DNA of 64,000 bases from the NCBI GenBank assembly GCA_914767715.1, contig OU612070.1, forward strand, positions 11,985,501 to 12,049,500, in the 5' to 3' direction. The notes under the pieces are model-generated. The model ran no database searches. It was not told the origin of the DNA and was given only the letters and a program-made list of their open reading frames with translations. A program made the position numbers and the translations under genes. Position 1 is the stretch's first letter. Each line of letters opens with the position of its first letter. Shown one piece after another: positions 49,301-61,300 of the stretch. The DNA comes from Membranipora membranacea (lineage: Eukaryota > Bryozoa > Gymnolaemata > Cheilostomatida > Membraniporidae).

Positions 49301-52300
49301 AGCAATGATTAGTTCCGGAGGTGTACCGCTGTTAGGGTTGACTGGATTAGTTGGGACTGTCGGTGCTTCTACTTTTGTAGCTGAAACATGATCAAAATGG
49401 TTAGCAAAAATCTGAGCAAAAGAACACATTATCATTGACTGACTGCATAGATTCAGGAGCCTGGACTTGATGTGCAAGCGAGAAATCTTATCGGTGTCTT
49501 CAAAAATGACTTGTCAATCTGTTTATCAGTTTAATCGACCATCACATACATTGTGGAAAATTCTCAATATGCTATCTGCTAATGTACACCAGGAAGTGAC
49601 TATCAATGTTTCTCCAGCTTACCCTTTCCTGTAATTGGTGGTCCGGATTTTATAACCTTAGTAACACCATCCTGTAAACAATTATGAAGAATTCAGATGT
49701 TGGCTTGTCTTGTCTTATGTGGGGGGAGGGTAGTTGTATGAGACCGTATACTCCAGAGAACAAGTGGTTGGCACCCCTAGTGCTCAAAGACCCCTGAACA
49801 ATTCTGATTATTACTGATAGAACACATCCTTGATGTTAGAAGGATGAGTATGTTTCATCAGTCAGTTTTGTGATTATGGGAGTTGTCTTAAATAACCCAA
49901 TTTTGACAAACCAAACTCTGAACTGTGAATATCACACAGACAGACTGCTGTACAGGGGTCCATGCTTGGTTTTGAAATTTCACGTAAATGGCCTAGTTTC
50001 GTAAAATGACGAGTTTCTATTAGGGTTAATACAACAAAATTGTTAATATCGACACTAATACTGAAGCAAACTATGCACAATAGAAGGAAGATTGAAGCAT
50101 ACCTCATATTTCACTGTGAATACCGGCTGGACCAAATACTCATTGCCTTCAGTGACTGGCTGGTTTGTATAATTACCATACACTTTTCCATCTCCAAGAT
50201 AAAACTCCAGGCCATTTTGGAGAATGTCATCAGGTTGAAACAAAGCAGCAATATAACAATCCTCAGAATTATTTTTGAGATTTTCAGTCTTCTCTTCTAA
50301 ATTATCCAAGTCATCTAATATACAGGGTGCTGCAACACTTCTCTTCCTTTTCAATACAGATGATTGCTGTTGGGCGATTACAAGATATGAGCTGAAAGAA
50401 GAGAATCAAAGTCCTAAAATCCTCAACAAATCAAAGGGGTTACCGTAAAAGTTCAGCTTGTCGTTGTAAGTTGTCCAGTTATAAGACGTTACCCAACCCC
50501 TGTGAATGACATTTGCAAGGAATAAAATTTAAACATCATGGAAATGGTTAGTAGACCAGGTTTCATCTAATTAAAGTCTCGGTTATGCCAAATAATACAG
50601 TTTCTATCATGGTTCAGAGGTTACTGAATTATATAAAACTTGATTGAGTGATAATTTACAACGGCAAGTTCCTTGCTATCTCAATCATGCAAAACAATAT
50701 GTATAAAGAAACTTGAAATTTTAAAATTCATCAACGTTGACAACTTCATGATAATTTTGATGAACCGCTACTGTATCAACTGACAAGGGAAATTTGAGAT
50801 ACTCATAACCTAGCTAGACTCTGCATATCTCTCAACATAGGGGGAGAGATGAACTATAGATTTAATTAGTAAAGCCATTCTCAAGACCTACCTGACGTTA
50901 TAGTTAGGAACATTGACAGGGTAAAGTTTGACAAGGACACTTGGATGGTCTCTGGCTTCTGTCACCTCTAACTCAGACATGTTCTTTGATGCATTGACTG
51001 CAATGTTGACAGAATAACATGGTGGTAATTGCCAATATCTCATTATATTATATTGTCTATTATTGCTGGACATTTGAAAACAAAATGGCAGTTAACCACT
51101 AAGATATAGTAAAGACTTAAAATGAATCTAATTTGACGTCCCAACATTTTGCTGCTCAGTGCTAGATTAAGTTTGCTCTAAATGTCCTACTTTAAGTAAT
51201 CTTATTCCACTGGTAAGTTGGCGATAGCAATTGCTCATCAACAACCCGTGCATGAAAGATGGAAACTTGTAACTGAACTGTACTTACATGCCACTGCTGT
51301 GTAATCTGTGATTTGTATTGTAGGACCACCTCCTACTACATTCCATACAGTGCTGTTACAACTGATTTTTGTTGCAGATTTCAGACCACAAATTTCTGCA
51401 GCTTCATCATAACTTGTATTAGTTGGCTGACCATCTGTACATGTCACCTAAATAACCAATAACTAGTTTGGTCTCAACAATAAAGACTGTTTACTGGAAA
51501 GTCAATGCAAGCATAGGTGAATGAGATCAATGAAGTGACATGTTGTTAACAGTGAGAAGGCTAGACAGTCACTAACAACCAAGAAATTAACACCAACCAA
51601 GAGTAAAACAGTTGTATCCAAGCTCTGGACTTTTTACTACCGGATTGATATGACTAGCCCCAAGAGCTTAACGATGTCTGATTTCTATATCTCAGTATTA
51701 CTCGATGTAGCAAAATGGTGCTGACATTGTACCTGCAATTCATAACTTTCTTTTGGTGCATTGAATCTATTAAGTTGTTTGAACTTAAAACTAATGCATC
51801 CCTCTGTAGTGTTCTGACTCTCTAACACAGGCATCTCGTCTGGAACTGAAATGAAGAGAATGAGTATCTACATGAAATGGATCTAGTGTGCATCAAGGCA
51901 TTAAGGGCAATTGGAAATTAATACTGGTGTCTGGTAAGAATGCCAAAGGAGTGATCACCTTTTTTGCAGGTACCAGTTTCAAGCAGTAAATCAGAAAATG
52001 ACTACCAAAATACAAAACACCTAGGAAACTGATTTGAGTTTGCCAACATGAGAATACAACAATGCACAACGTGTAATATAATTTTAAGATGGAAGTTCTT
52101 AGGTCAAGTTAGTCACAAATTGCTGACTACCAACAGTAGTTTCAGTCCTGGAACATGTTGAATCATCAACCAATAACGTTCACTAACCACTAAGGTGTAT
52201 GTTATGAATGGTGTTGTTCGAATGAAATTGTCATCAAGGACAGGAAACAATATGTCCGAGTTGGTGACAGTAAGTCTGATGTTTTATCTTGTAATATAGG

Positions 52301-55300
52301 GTGCCCTCAAGGGTGTGTTTTATCCCCGGTAATATTTTCTATATACATAGATTTTATTCGCTCAGGGCATGACAACATCCATGTTTTTAATCTGCTGATG
52401 ACATGGCTATTGTGGGACTCTTAAATTTTAGAGCAGATAATGAATCTATTTTTGGTGCAATAGAACAATTTTCAGAGCAATGCAGATAAGCTGACCTTTA
52501 AATAATTGCTAAGAAAACAAGGGAGATGGTGCTGAGCTTTAGCAGAACATATGCTATTTACGATTATCTTGTTATAAATAGCCAACCCATGAAGATAGCG
52601 GAGCATTTTAAGAATTTAGGTACATATTTTAATAGTTAGGTACACATTTTAGTCATGACCTAAGGTGGCAAGTAAACACTAGTTATACCTTTAAAAAGCT
52701 CACGACAAGGTTTTATTGTTTTTCCTAATTTAAACAGTTTAATCCCTCCAAGTCACAAAAACACGATCTTATAGAAACTTAGATATTACCCATCTTTTTG
52801 TATAATATTGAGTTATGGTATTTTTCAGCCACCCGGGGTAATAGAGAGAACCTGCTCCGTTCATTTTATCAGAAATCTCATTTTTTTGATGCCGACTCTT
52901 GAGTGTGTAGTAGGATTGAAAATACTGCTAAGAATTTTATCAACTTTGATACACATATTATGAGTCAGTGCTGCTGTTTTTGCAGGATATCATACAGGGT
53001 GCCAAAAATTAAGACCGAAAGACTTTTATGTAGTTTCATACTTACCAGTATCAAAGTTTTAAATGATATGCCATTACAATCACAAAGCCCTTTTAAACAA
53101 TATTGTAATCTGTCTTTGACGGATTTACCAATAAACTGCTATCTATCTATCTATCCTATAATTCAGTTCCTACCCAATGGGATCACAACGAGCGTCAACA
53201 ATATAGATTACGGGTTTGATAGATGCTTTTTGTTATGATGGACATAGAGAGGGACATACGCACTTGCAGTGGAGGTGAAAGCACATTGTTTGCAGAGACT
53301 TGATATGTTTTCCGAGTTCCGAACATCCACTGTGACACATGTATTTGTGTATGGTGGAAGACCATCAAAGTTGATTGCTTGATACCCCAGAGGTTTTTTG
53401 TCCTGTATACCGTTTCCATAAGATACACTGGCTGTATATATTACATCACCCTCACAGTTTGATGTTGAATTCTGAAGCATCATAGGGATATTGGAAATAT
53501 AAGATAAGGTAAACCCAAAAAAAAACCAATGAAAATTCGATAAAATTTGTTATGATGGAATTTGAAACAATCACGCATAGACAGCTTCACAGATGCAACG
53601 AGCACATCTGGTTCAGACAGAAAACGAGTATCAACCAAAGGCACCTTTGTGAGATGAAGTGTCATATTTATTCTCTGCTTTCTAGTCTCTGGATCCTCAT
53701 AAGTGATGTTGGTAAAAAGATCAAACTCTGGCTCTGACGGAGCTTGAAAAGAAAGACAATTGGTGACAATCTAGGAAAAATAGAATTATCATCATCGTGA
53801 AATGTTGTACCCATGCGAGCTACTAAACGACTTTAAGTTTTCTTACTATACAGCTTTAATACCAGACCTGCCTTCACGTTGTGAGCGCTTACTAGATCAT
53901 TTTTTATTCATAGTATTCATACCGATGATCCCCAGCATGGCATGTATAGTATATACATTGTATGATACACACCAATACATTGTGTTGTTGCGGTTCCAGT
54001 GACTTTTGGTCCACATCCTGCTCCTGTGCAAGCCTTGATATCACAGCTATAGTGTTGACCGTGGCTTAAACTGCAAACTTTTATTTTGATGTTAGTAGTT
54101 CTCTCCCACTGATTATTTTGTTGTTTCAAATTGTACCGATACTACAATGTTAATGTTGATTACTTTGAAACAAGAAGCCATATCAGTTTATGATTGATAC
54201 TTGAGGAAGTGTTTAAACAGTCGTTTATTTATTTTTGTTGTTGAAACCTTGTACCCTGTATGTATAACATTGTGGCTGTGTTCTCAAACCCCCAAAGAGG
54301 ACTACCGAAACTACACTTACCTCATAGCCGACAATCTTCCCATTCTTCAGTTTATCATCCGGCTCTTCCCATGCCAACATCAAACATCCATCAGGCGCAG
54401 CTGGCTCCACAGTGAAGTTTTGTGGTGGTGCGTTTGGTGCTAAAGGAAAACAGTGGGTGTTAGGCAGATCAGTTTGATCATAATCAGGTCACACACTTAC
54501 CCAAAAGATAGGAACAGAACTTCAATATACTTTTTTTCATATCGTGACTTGTGACAAATTTGTATTGCATCAGCGTTACATTGCATACTGCCAATATTGA
54601 TGCTGGAGTATATATAATTCTCAGAAAAGCCTTAAGGTGAATAATATATATGCAGACCACCTGAAGAAGAGTACCAGTTAATTGAAAATAGGTTATACCT
54701 ACCGGCTTCATTTGTTGTGAAGTTGGCTGATGCAGTCGACTTTAATTGCTTGACATTGATTGCCACAACCTCAACGCTTGTGTTGGTATTTGGGAGTAAT
54801 TTATCAAAAGTAACGTTGCCTGCAGGAGAAGTGAAGTTCTTAAGTTTGTCAATCATTCTCTGCTGCATGACAGTTATTCTATAGTGTTCTATCCTTCCAC
54901 AGTTAGATTCTGGCTCCTATAGCAGTAAAAAAGTATAATCTTTAGCCAGGACAGTTTAATTTCTGATCTCTCATGTTTAAAAGTAAGAAATATGACAGAG
55001 TAAAACATGGTTTTCCCTCATGACTTACGCCTACCCAACATTTGGTCTGTATATTCAGGTATTTTGGGAAAGCTCAAGTAAACAGGTTGCATAAATTTAG
55101 TCAGAAAAGGCCAAGCTCAAAGCTACAAGAGTGACTAAATCTTGGTAACACATTTTTAGGACAATAATATTCAAACTTGTATATTTTCTAGCAGACCAAA
55201 TTCCCCAGGAGCTTTTGTGAGATGCACCCCTAGAATATCTACAATATCCTGTTGAAAATTATGTAGTTAATGTTGAGGTGTCGTTTGTACCAATGGAAAC

Positions 55301-58300
55301 TCTTCTCTCCTAATTTGAGCGCAACAAATCATTTTGAATTTTGCTAATCGGCTAGATTACATGACAAAATTATTCCAGAATAAAATGATGAACAAGTTAT
55401 CGAATTTGCGAGCTAATTAACTAGCAATGTATAAGATGGTACATTGAAAATGAATTTGGAAATAGCAAGGAAGCACCAAAAGTACTGTTGACTTGAATAT
55501 ATTTATAAGTCAGCCATTCTCAAGATAGCACATCACTGGCCTACCAGGAAACATGATATAACTGTCTACAAGAAGTCCTACCTGAATGCTAACAGTGATT
55601 TTGATACTTGAACTTTGACTGGCATCCTTTGTAACTTCTTGTGTGACAATAAACTTCGTATTGTTTGGAGCTGAAAAATTGAAAAGTCATATTATGGTAC
55701 CGACATCAACAAAACCCTCTTGAAGTATAAATCAGTCTGATACCACATATCATCTTAAAGACCTATATCTCATCCAATGTTGCGCTATCCCCCTGAGAAG
55801 GGGGATAATTTTAATACCTACCTCTATACTGATTTATATCAATGCCTACCTCTATTGGATGCGCCCTGGCCTCAGATGTTGGTTGTGAGGTACATGACCA
55901 TTTAGATAAATACAGCAGATCGATTCTAGGAGCACATAATTTCAAATGAACTATACCTCTTGATATTAGAGGCACAGGATGAAATTTATAGCATCTTGAT
56001 TTATCTTACTAAAAGTCTACTAAACCATAGCAAACTTTGAAGGGTTGTGTTCGCATGGATCAAAACCGAATCAAAAGGAAATAGTAGAGCTTGTAGGTAT
56101 ACTACTCCTCAAAACATATCCAAAGTAAAACAATGGAAATACCCATTGGTAATAATCATTGTGATATTCTCACCTGTGCAGGAAGTTTGTATTTCTTTTA
56201 ATGCAGTGGCTGGCCCGGCTCCTATGCTGTTAGACGCTTTCACCTGACAAGATATGTTTTTACCCACTGGAAGCTCACATATAGTGTGTTTGCTCTTTGA
56301 TGATGTCTCAGTCCAGGTGGCAGTCTCACCACAGCGGTACTAGATTGTAAAGCATAAATAGAAGTTGAGAATCAAGAGATGTTATCATTGCTGGGCTAGT
56401 TCTTACTCAGATGCCTTGTGGTCAGAGTTTAATGCGCTCTGACCAACGGGCAAAAGAGGAAGAGCAAAATTAGTTTTGTGAATCATAATCTGTAAATATT
56501 AGATATGGTAACCATTGCATAGAGAAATGACATGAGTTACCTTAAGAAGAACAGGTAATGAGTAATAACAGGTAATAAGTAGTGACAGGTTATAAACATA
56601 CCAGTAATTTTAGTGCAGCACAGTCATTCTGATATAAGACAACCGAAAAATTTCCTAATGCTGCACTGTAATGGCAGTTTGCTTTTGCATCAACACAATA
56701 ACCATGAACATTTTAAGAGATTGGAAATATTTGTTACAAAGGTGACTAAGATCAGTCATTATGACTTCATGACTCACTTCGTATTTTGTTATTTTACCAT
56801 TGGTATTCTTAGGTTCAGTCCAAACTAAGCTAGCACAGGTGGCATTGTCAAGAGAGATACTGAAGCTCTCAGGTGTGTCAGGAACTGTAAAATATTTCAA
56901 AACAGCAATACTGTAAATTCAAGTTTTTCTATATACAGACTAAATATTGTAAATTAAGGTTCATACACCTTTGAAAAAGCTGCTAAGCGACAGTGTGTGA
57001 AAATCTTACCAAAAGCTTGATTAGAGGACTTAACTCAGTGTTGGATACTTGTATGACCTGTCAGAACTGGATACGTAATGTGTGAAGACACATGACGATT
57101 GCATACAGAGTTATCATTACTAAGTTATCGATTCACTCACCTATTAGCTCATTGGTTGTTATCTGTATTGACTTTTCTGTTGTCTGACCTACACTGTTTG
57201 CGATATGAACTGTAAATTTGTAGGTCTTAAAGCCTTCTAGGTCTCTGAAGACATTGCTGCTCACAAGTTCATTGTCATCAATCCTGTACTTCTTGGTCAC
57301 TGGTGTACAATGAAAGCTTTCAGGATTCTACAAAAAATAAAAAGAAATTTTTTAAGGTTCTCAATAGAGTCTAGACGGGCTATGTCAGAAGATGTACTGA
57401 TCAGTTTGTTTAACGCCAGGGTTTATACATTTGACGCCCACATATGTGAGAAAATTTCATGTAGCGTAAGCGTAAAGCTTACATTGGAACATTACATCAA
57501 ATAGTGGGCTCAACATCTCCTGTTGGAGATTTTAAAGCATTATTTTGCAGATAGTTCTTAGGAAAATTTTAATTGGATCGATCATTTACCACAACATTGA
57601 CGGTTGCACTCCACGATGGCCTGTCTCCAGAAGTCATTTTATCCAGTGCTAGGTTCTCTTTGACGAGTTCAAACTCGGGAGCTTCACATAAAAAGAGAGA
57701 TGTGATGGCTTAGTTGTTCCTAGATGTCAGAGCATGAAACTGGAAATTATTTAATAACCCTACAATATCATACAGCAAAAAATGGACATACAGTTTCTGT
57801 TATCCAATCAATATTGGCTGTCATATTTTCGCAAATCTTTTATTTTTTTTGTGTAACTTGAAAACTATCAATGAGTGGTAATTAATGACCATTACATATT
57901 CATTTGACATAAGCAACCACTAGTCTAAAGATAAAATTCATATAGTACAAAATTCGCCAGAAGCTATTCGAAAGCTTCCAAATAATTTGACTAAATTAAC
58001 TTACCAGTACATGATTTGGTTTTGGCGTTTATAATTTTGATTGGTCCAGGAAGCTCTATACCTTCTATTTTACATGTTAGTTCATACTTATATTCTCTAC
58101 CGGGCACAAGTCCACTGGCATTGAAAGAACATTCCTGGCCAAGGTTTTTGTGGTATTGTCCTAATCCCTCACCGTATACAATATACCTGGCAACAGAAAC
58201 TTTAATGGTTTAGCAAAGGCTGGCTATGGTGCTCACCAGTGAATTGGCCAAGTAATTGGCCGAGTAATAGAAAATCTCATAATAACTTACTCGCATGGGT

Positions 58301-61300
58301 ATTCGCTGTAATCATGATAAGCGTTGTTGATATACGAAATGTCCCGGAAAGGTGTGAACTGTATCTGAAGAGAATTGTAGCCGGCTGACATTTTTATAGG
58401 TGTAGCAACTTCTCTTGGAACATCTAAAAAAATGTTTTTAGAATAGAGAGGTGGTATTCATGAGTGATTTAGGGGTTTGCTCATTATGCATAAGAAATTA
58501 ATGCTGCCCTAAATGTTTCCTCTACCTGAAGCTAAACATCCCTTCCACTGCACAACACTCCTAACACAGCTCAAAAAGGTATACTGCAATTTTTGACGCC
58601 CTATACAAACAGGAAAGCTTGATATCATAAATATATCACTTTGCTTGGGTGTGATTGAGCTGATAACACTTGGCACATTGAGCGGTCACCTTCACTATAT
58701 TGTGGTCCATGGTATAAAGCTTACTTGCTTTTATTAGATATGAGTACCAAGATGACCTACTGCTATCAATCAAAGCTATGTGCATCATATGTCTTGTATT
58801 TGTCTCAAAATTATATTTACCTAGACCAAGACTCATTCATGTGCCTGCATTCTGAGTTGCTCCCCTTCCACTGGTCAAGCCACAACCAGTTGAAGGGAAC
58901 CAAGTGAATGCATGCAAACTGGATCTACCCTTTACCTACCTGTGGCATATATATTGACCTCAGATACATGGACTGCTTTAGCAGCTATAATACGGAGTGA
59001 TCTTATTACTGGAGTTCTACCATTCTCACACATCACTGTATTTAAATCAGCTACACTGATACCATCTCGTGTCTTCTCTGTTTCAGTCCATACTTGGCAA
59101 TCCATAAGATCGGTCCCCTGGGGCTCCTTCTTTATACTGTACTTGTATTGAAGAGACGCTATATCTACAAATAGAAATACAATTTTAAGGTAATATAAAG
59201 GCTGTCGGCTACTCAGTGTAATTAACCAGCTCTAGAGGTTCGGTATCATTCGGAATTAAACGAAATACACACAATTTCATGATACCATACAGCGACAAGG
59301 ATCACGATACGAACATGAGTATTTCGGAGAGATTTTATCAACCTCAATAAAACAGGGTACTCACACCCAATTGCACTTTGAATAACTAAGCATGATGCAT
59401 GGTATGTGGCTCAAAATCAAGATATGTCTAAATGTATTTATTTCTGCAGTGTCTCCTGTGCTCCAAAAATCTTAAAGCGTTAATCACAAAGGCCAATGAA
59501 ATCCCTATTCCAAAAATATCCAATCAATCAAATACCATTGCTCACTCACTCAAAAAAACAGAGCCCATGTATCAAGACTGAGTATTAAGAGGGAAGTAGC
59601 GATGATCACTGTTATAATGATTAGACGCTTACCACCAGTTTTTAAATCAACTTGTGCAAACTCAAACAAAATTGGTGTCGACCAGGTTATCTCCAAGTGA
59701 CTGTCTTTTGTTATCTCACAATTGCTACCACCACTTTCGGGAAGCTCTTTAGTGTTACAGTGTTTTGTTCCAATTGGAACATGGTCGATTCCTAAAATAT
59801 AGAAGTTACAGACCTACCATGAGCTGAGGAGTGTCATGATCAATTTTGCACTCAAGGTAAAAGTCATCCTGGCTCAACCCTATCAAAATTTATCCAAGTA
59901 CCTAAGTCATGCCCTGATCGTGTACTGAACAATAAGATATCATTGATTATAGATTCAGGTGGTGGTACAAAGGATAGTACAGTCTGACGGGTTTAGTTGC
60001 TCAGCTCATCACAGGTGTATAAACTACATGCATCAAAACGGGGACATACTCACTTGCTTGCTGGTAGACTTCAACCTCTTTAAGGTTAAACAAACCTTTT
60101 CTCCAGACTGCTACATATCTGGCCTGATGTGTCTGGCTCAGATGAAAAACTCCAACATATCCATAAGAGGCAAGTCCACCAACCTCCCTCCATGATTCTC
60201 CCTCATTGAAGTCTATATTCGCTTTATCGATCCTATTGGTGATGGCCTCGTCTCGAAGATATATCTTAACATCTTTGGAGCGGCTTGCTGTTGATTTGAA
60301 AACACATGTTCCATTAGATGTTTTGTCTCTCTGGGTTTGCTGACTTTTTATGGTTTTCATACACAAAGAGCAATGTATTGCTATTTCAGTACTAAAACCA
60401 TTAATTACACATGTAATTAAACAATGTGAGGATAACAATCTCCAATGTGTGGAAGAAAGATAAAAACGAATGCGTGTGAATGATAACAATGTCATGTTAT
60501 TTATTTTACAGCATAACAGTTTTTAATTTCTTTTTCCATATACTTATTATCAAAGCATCTCCTGTTGTAAATAAATTTTAGGTTACAGTGTCAATTTTCC
60601 TTAACTGCATACCTTGACTAAACCTTCCGTATAAGTAAATCTCAGTGACATCATACAAGTCTCCCAGATCTACCATCCACCATTGTGCAGCATCCGATCC
60701 ATTAGTGTGAGCGTACTCTGCATCAGTGTCATCATATAGGATACCATCTACTGCTTTATAAGCTGACCAAACCTTTGTAATTATCCCGTTAGGTGTATCA
60801 TTATAAGTGCTGCTCATATATGCCATCTTGCCGTAAGCAATATTTCCATTTGTAACTGAAAGATAAATTTACAGATTAACAAGGCAAAACATTGTTTTTG
60901 GAAGCCCTCTCACAGCAGAAACGCGCTCTACAATTAAAAAGTTCTATCCTCACAACAAAATGCCAATGTTGGCGTCACAAATTGTTCAATTTAATAACGG
61001 CCAAAATATTCAACTTTAATAGGTTGTTAGATATAGGCAATTGATAACCAGCAGCAGTATCCAGTGTAGGATGCTACTCAATCTCTTACATATCAATCTC
61101 ACATACTGTTTTTATATCTGAAAAGCTATGACAGGACTGTAAACAGTAAAAATCATGTGAATCTGTCAAGTTTTACTCCAGTGATTTTGTAATTTACATG
61201 CATACCTTTGAAAAACTCAGCATTTAGCTGAAGAATATCTTTAACTTACATGGAGTTTGCATAATTTCCACTTCTGCCATATTTATGTAGCCATATCTAG

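Larger units (their letters stand above)
27156..49307. repeat. Tandem segmental duplication, unit B (~22.1 kb)
   Basis: This is the second copy of the block. Its low-coordinate end is the fusion junction at 27156-27163 and its high-coordinate end lies in the transmembrane exon of gene X at 49300-49307. Matching landmarks are signal-peptide exons 7419/34141, FTP exons 4949/31328, 3483/29858, 1812/28190 and 1068/27678, and C-terminal exons 15963/39657. Private to unit B are about 32773-33138 (365 bp), about 41800-41920 and about 44836-44950. These could be insertions in B or deletions in A. Confidence 0.93.
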
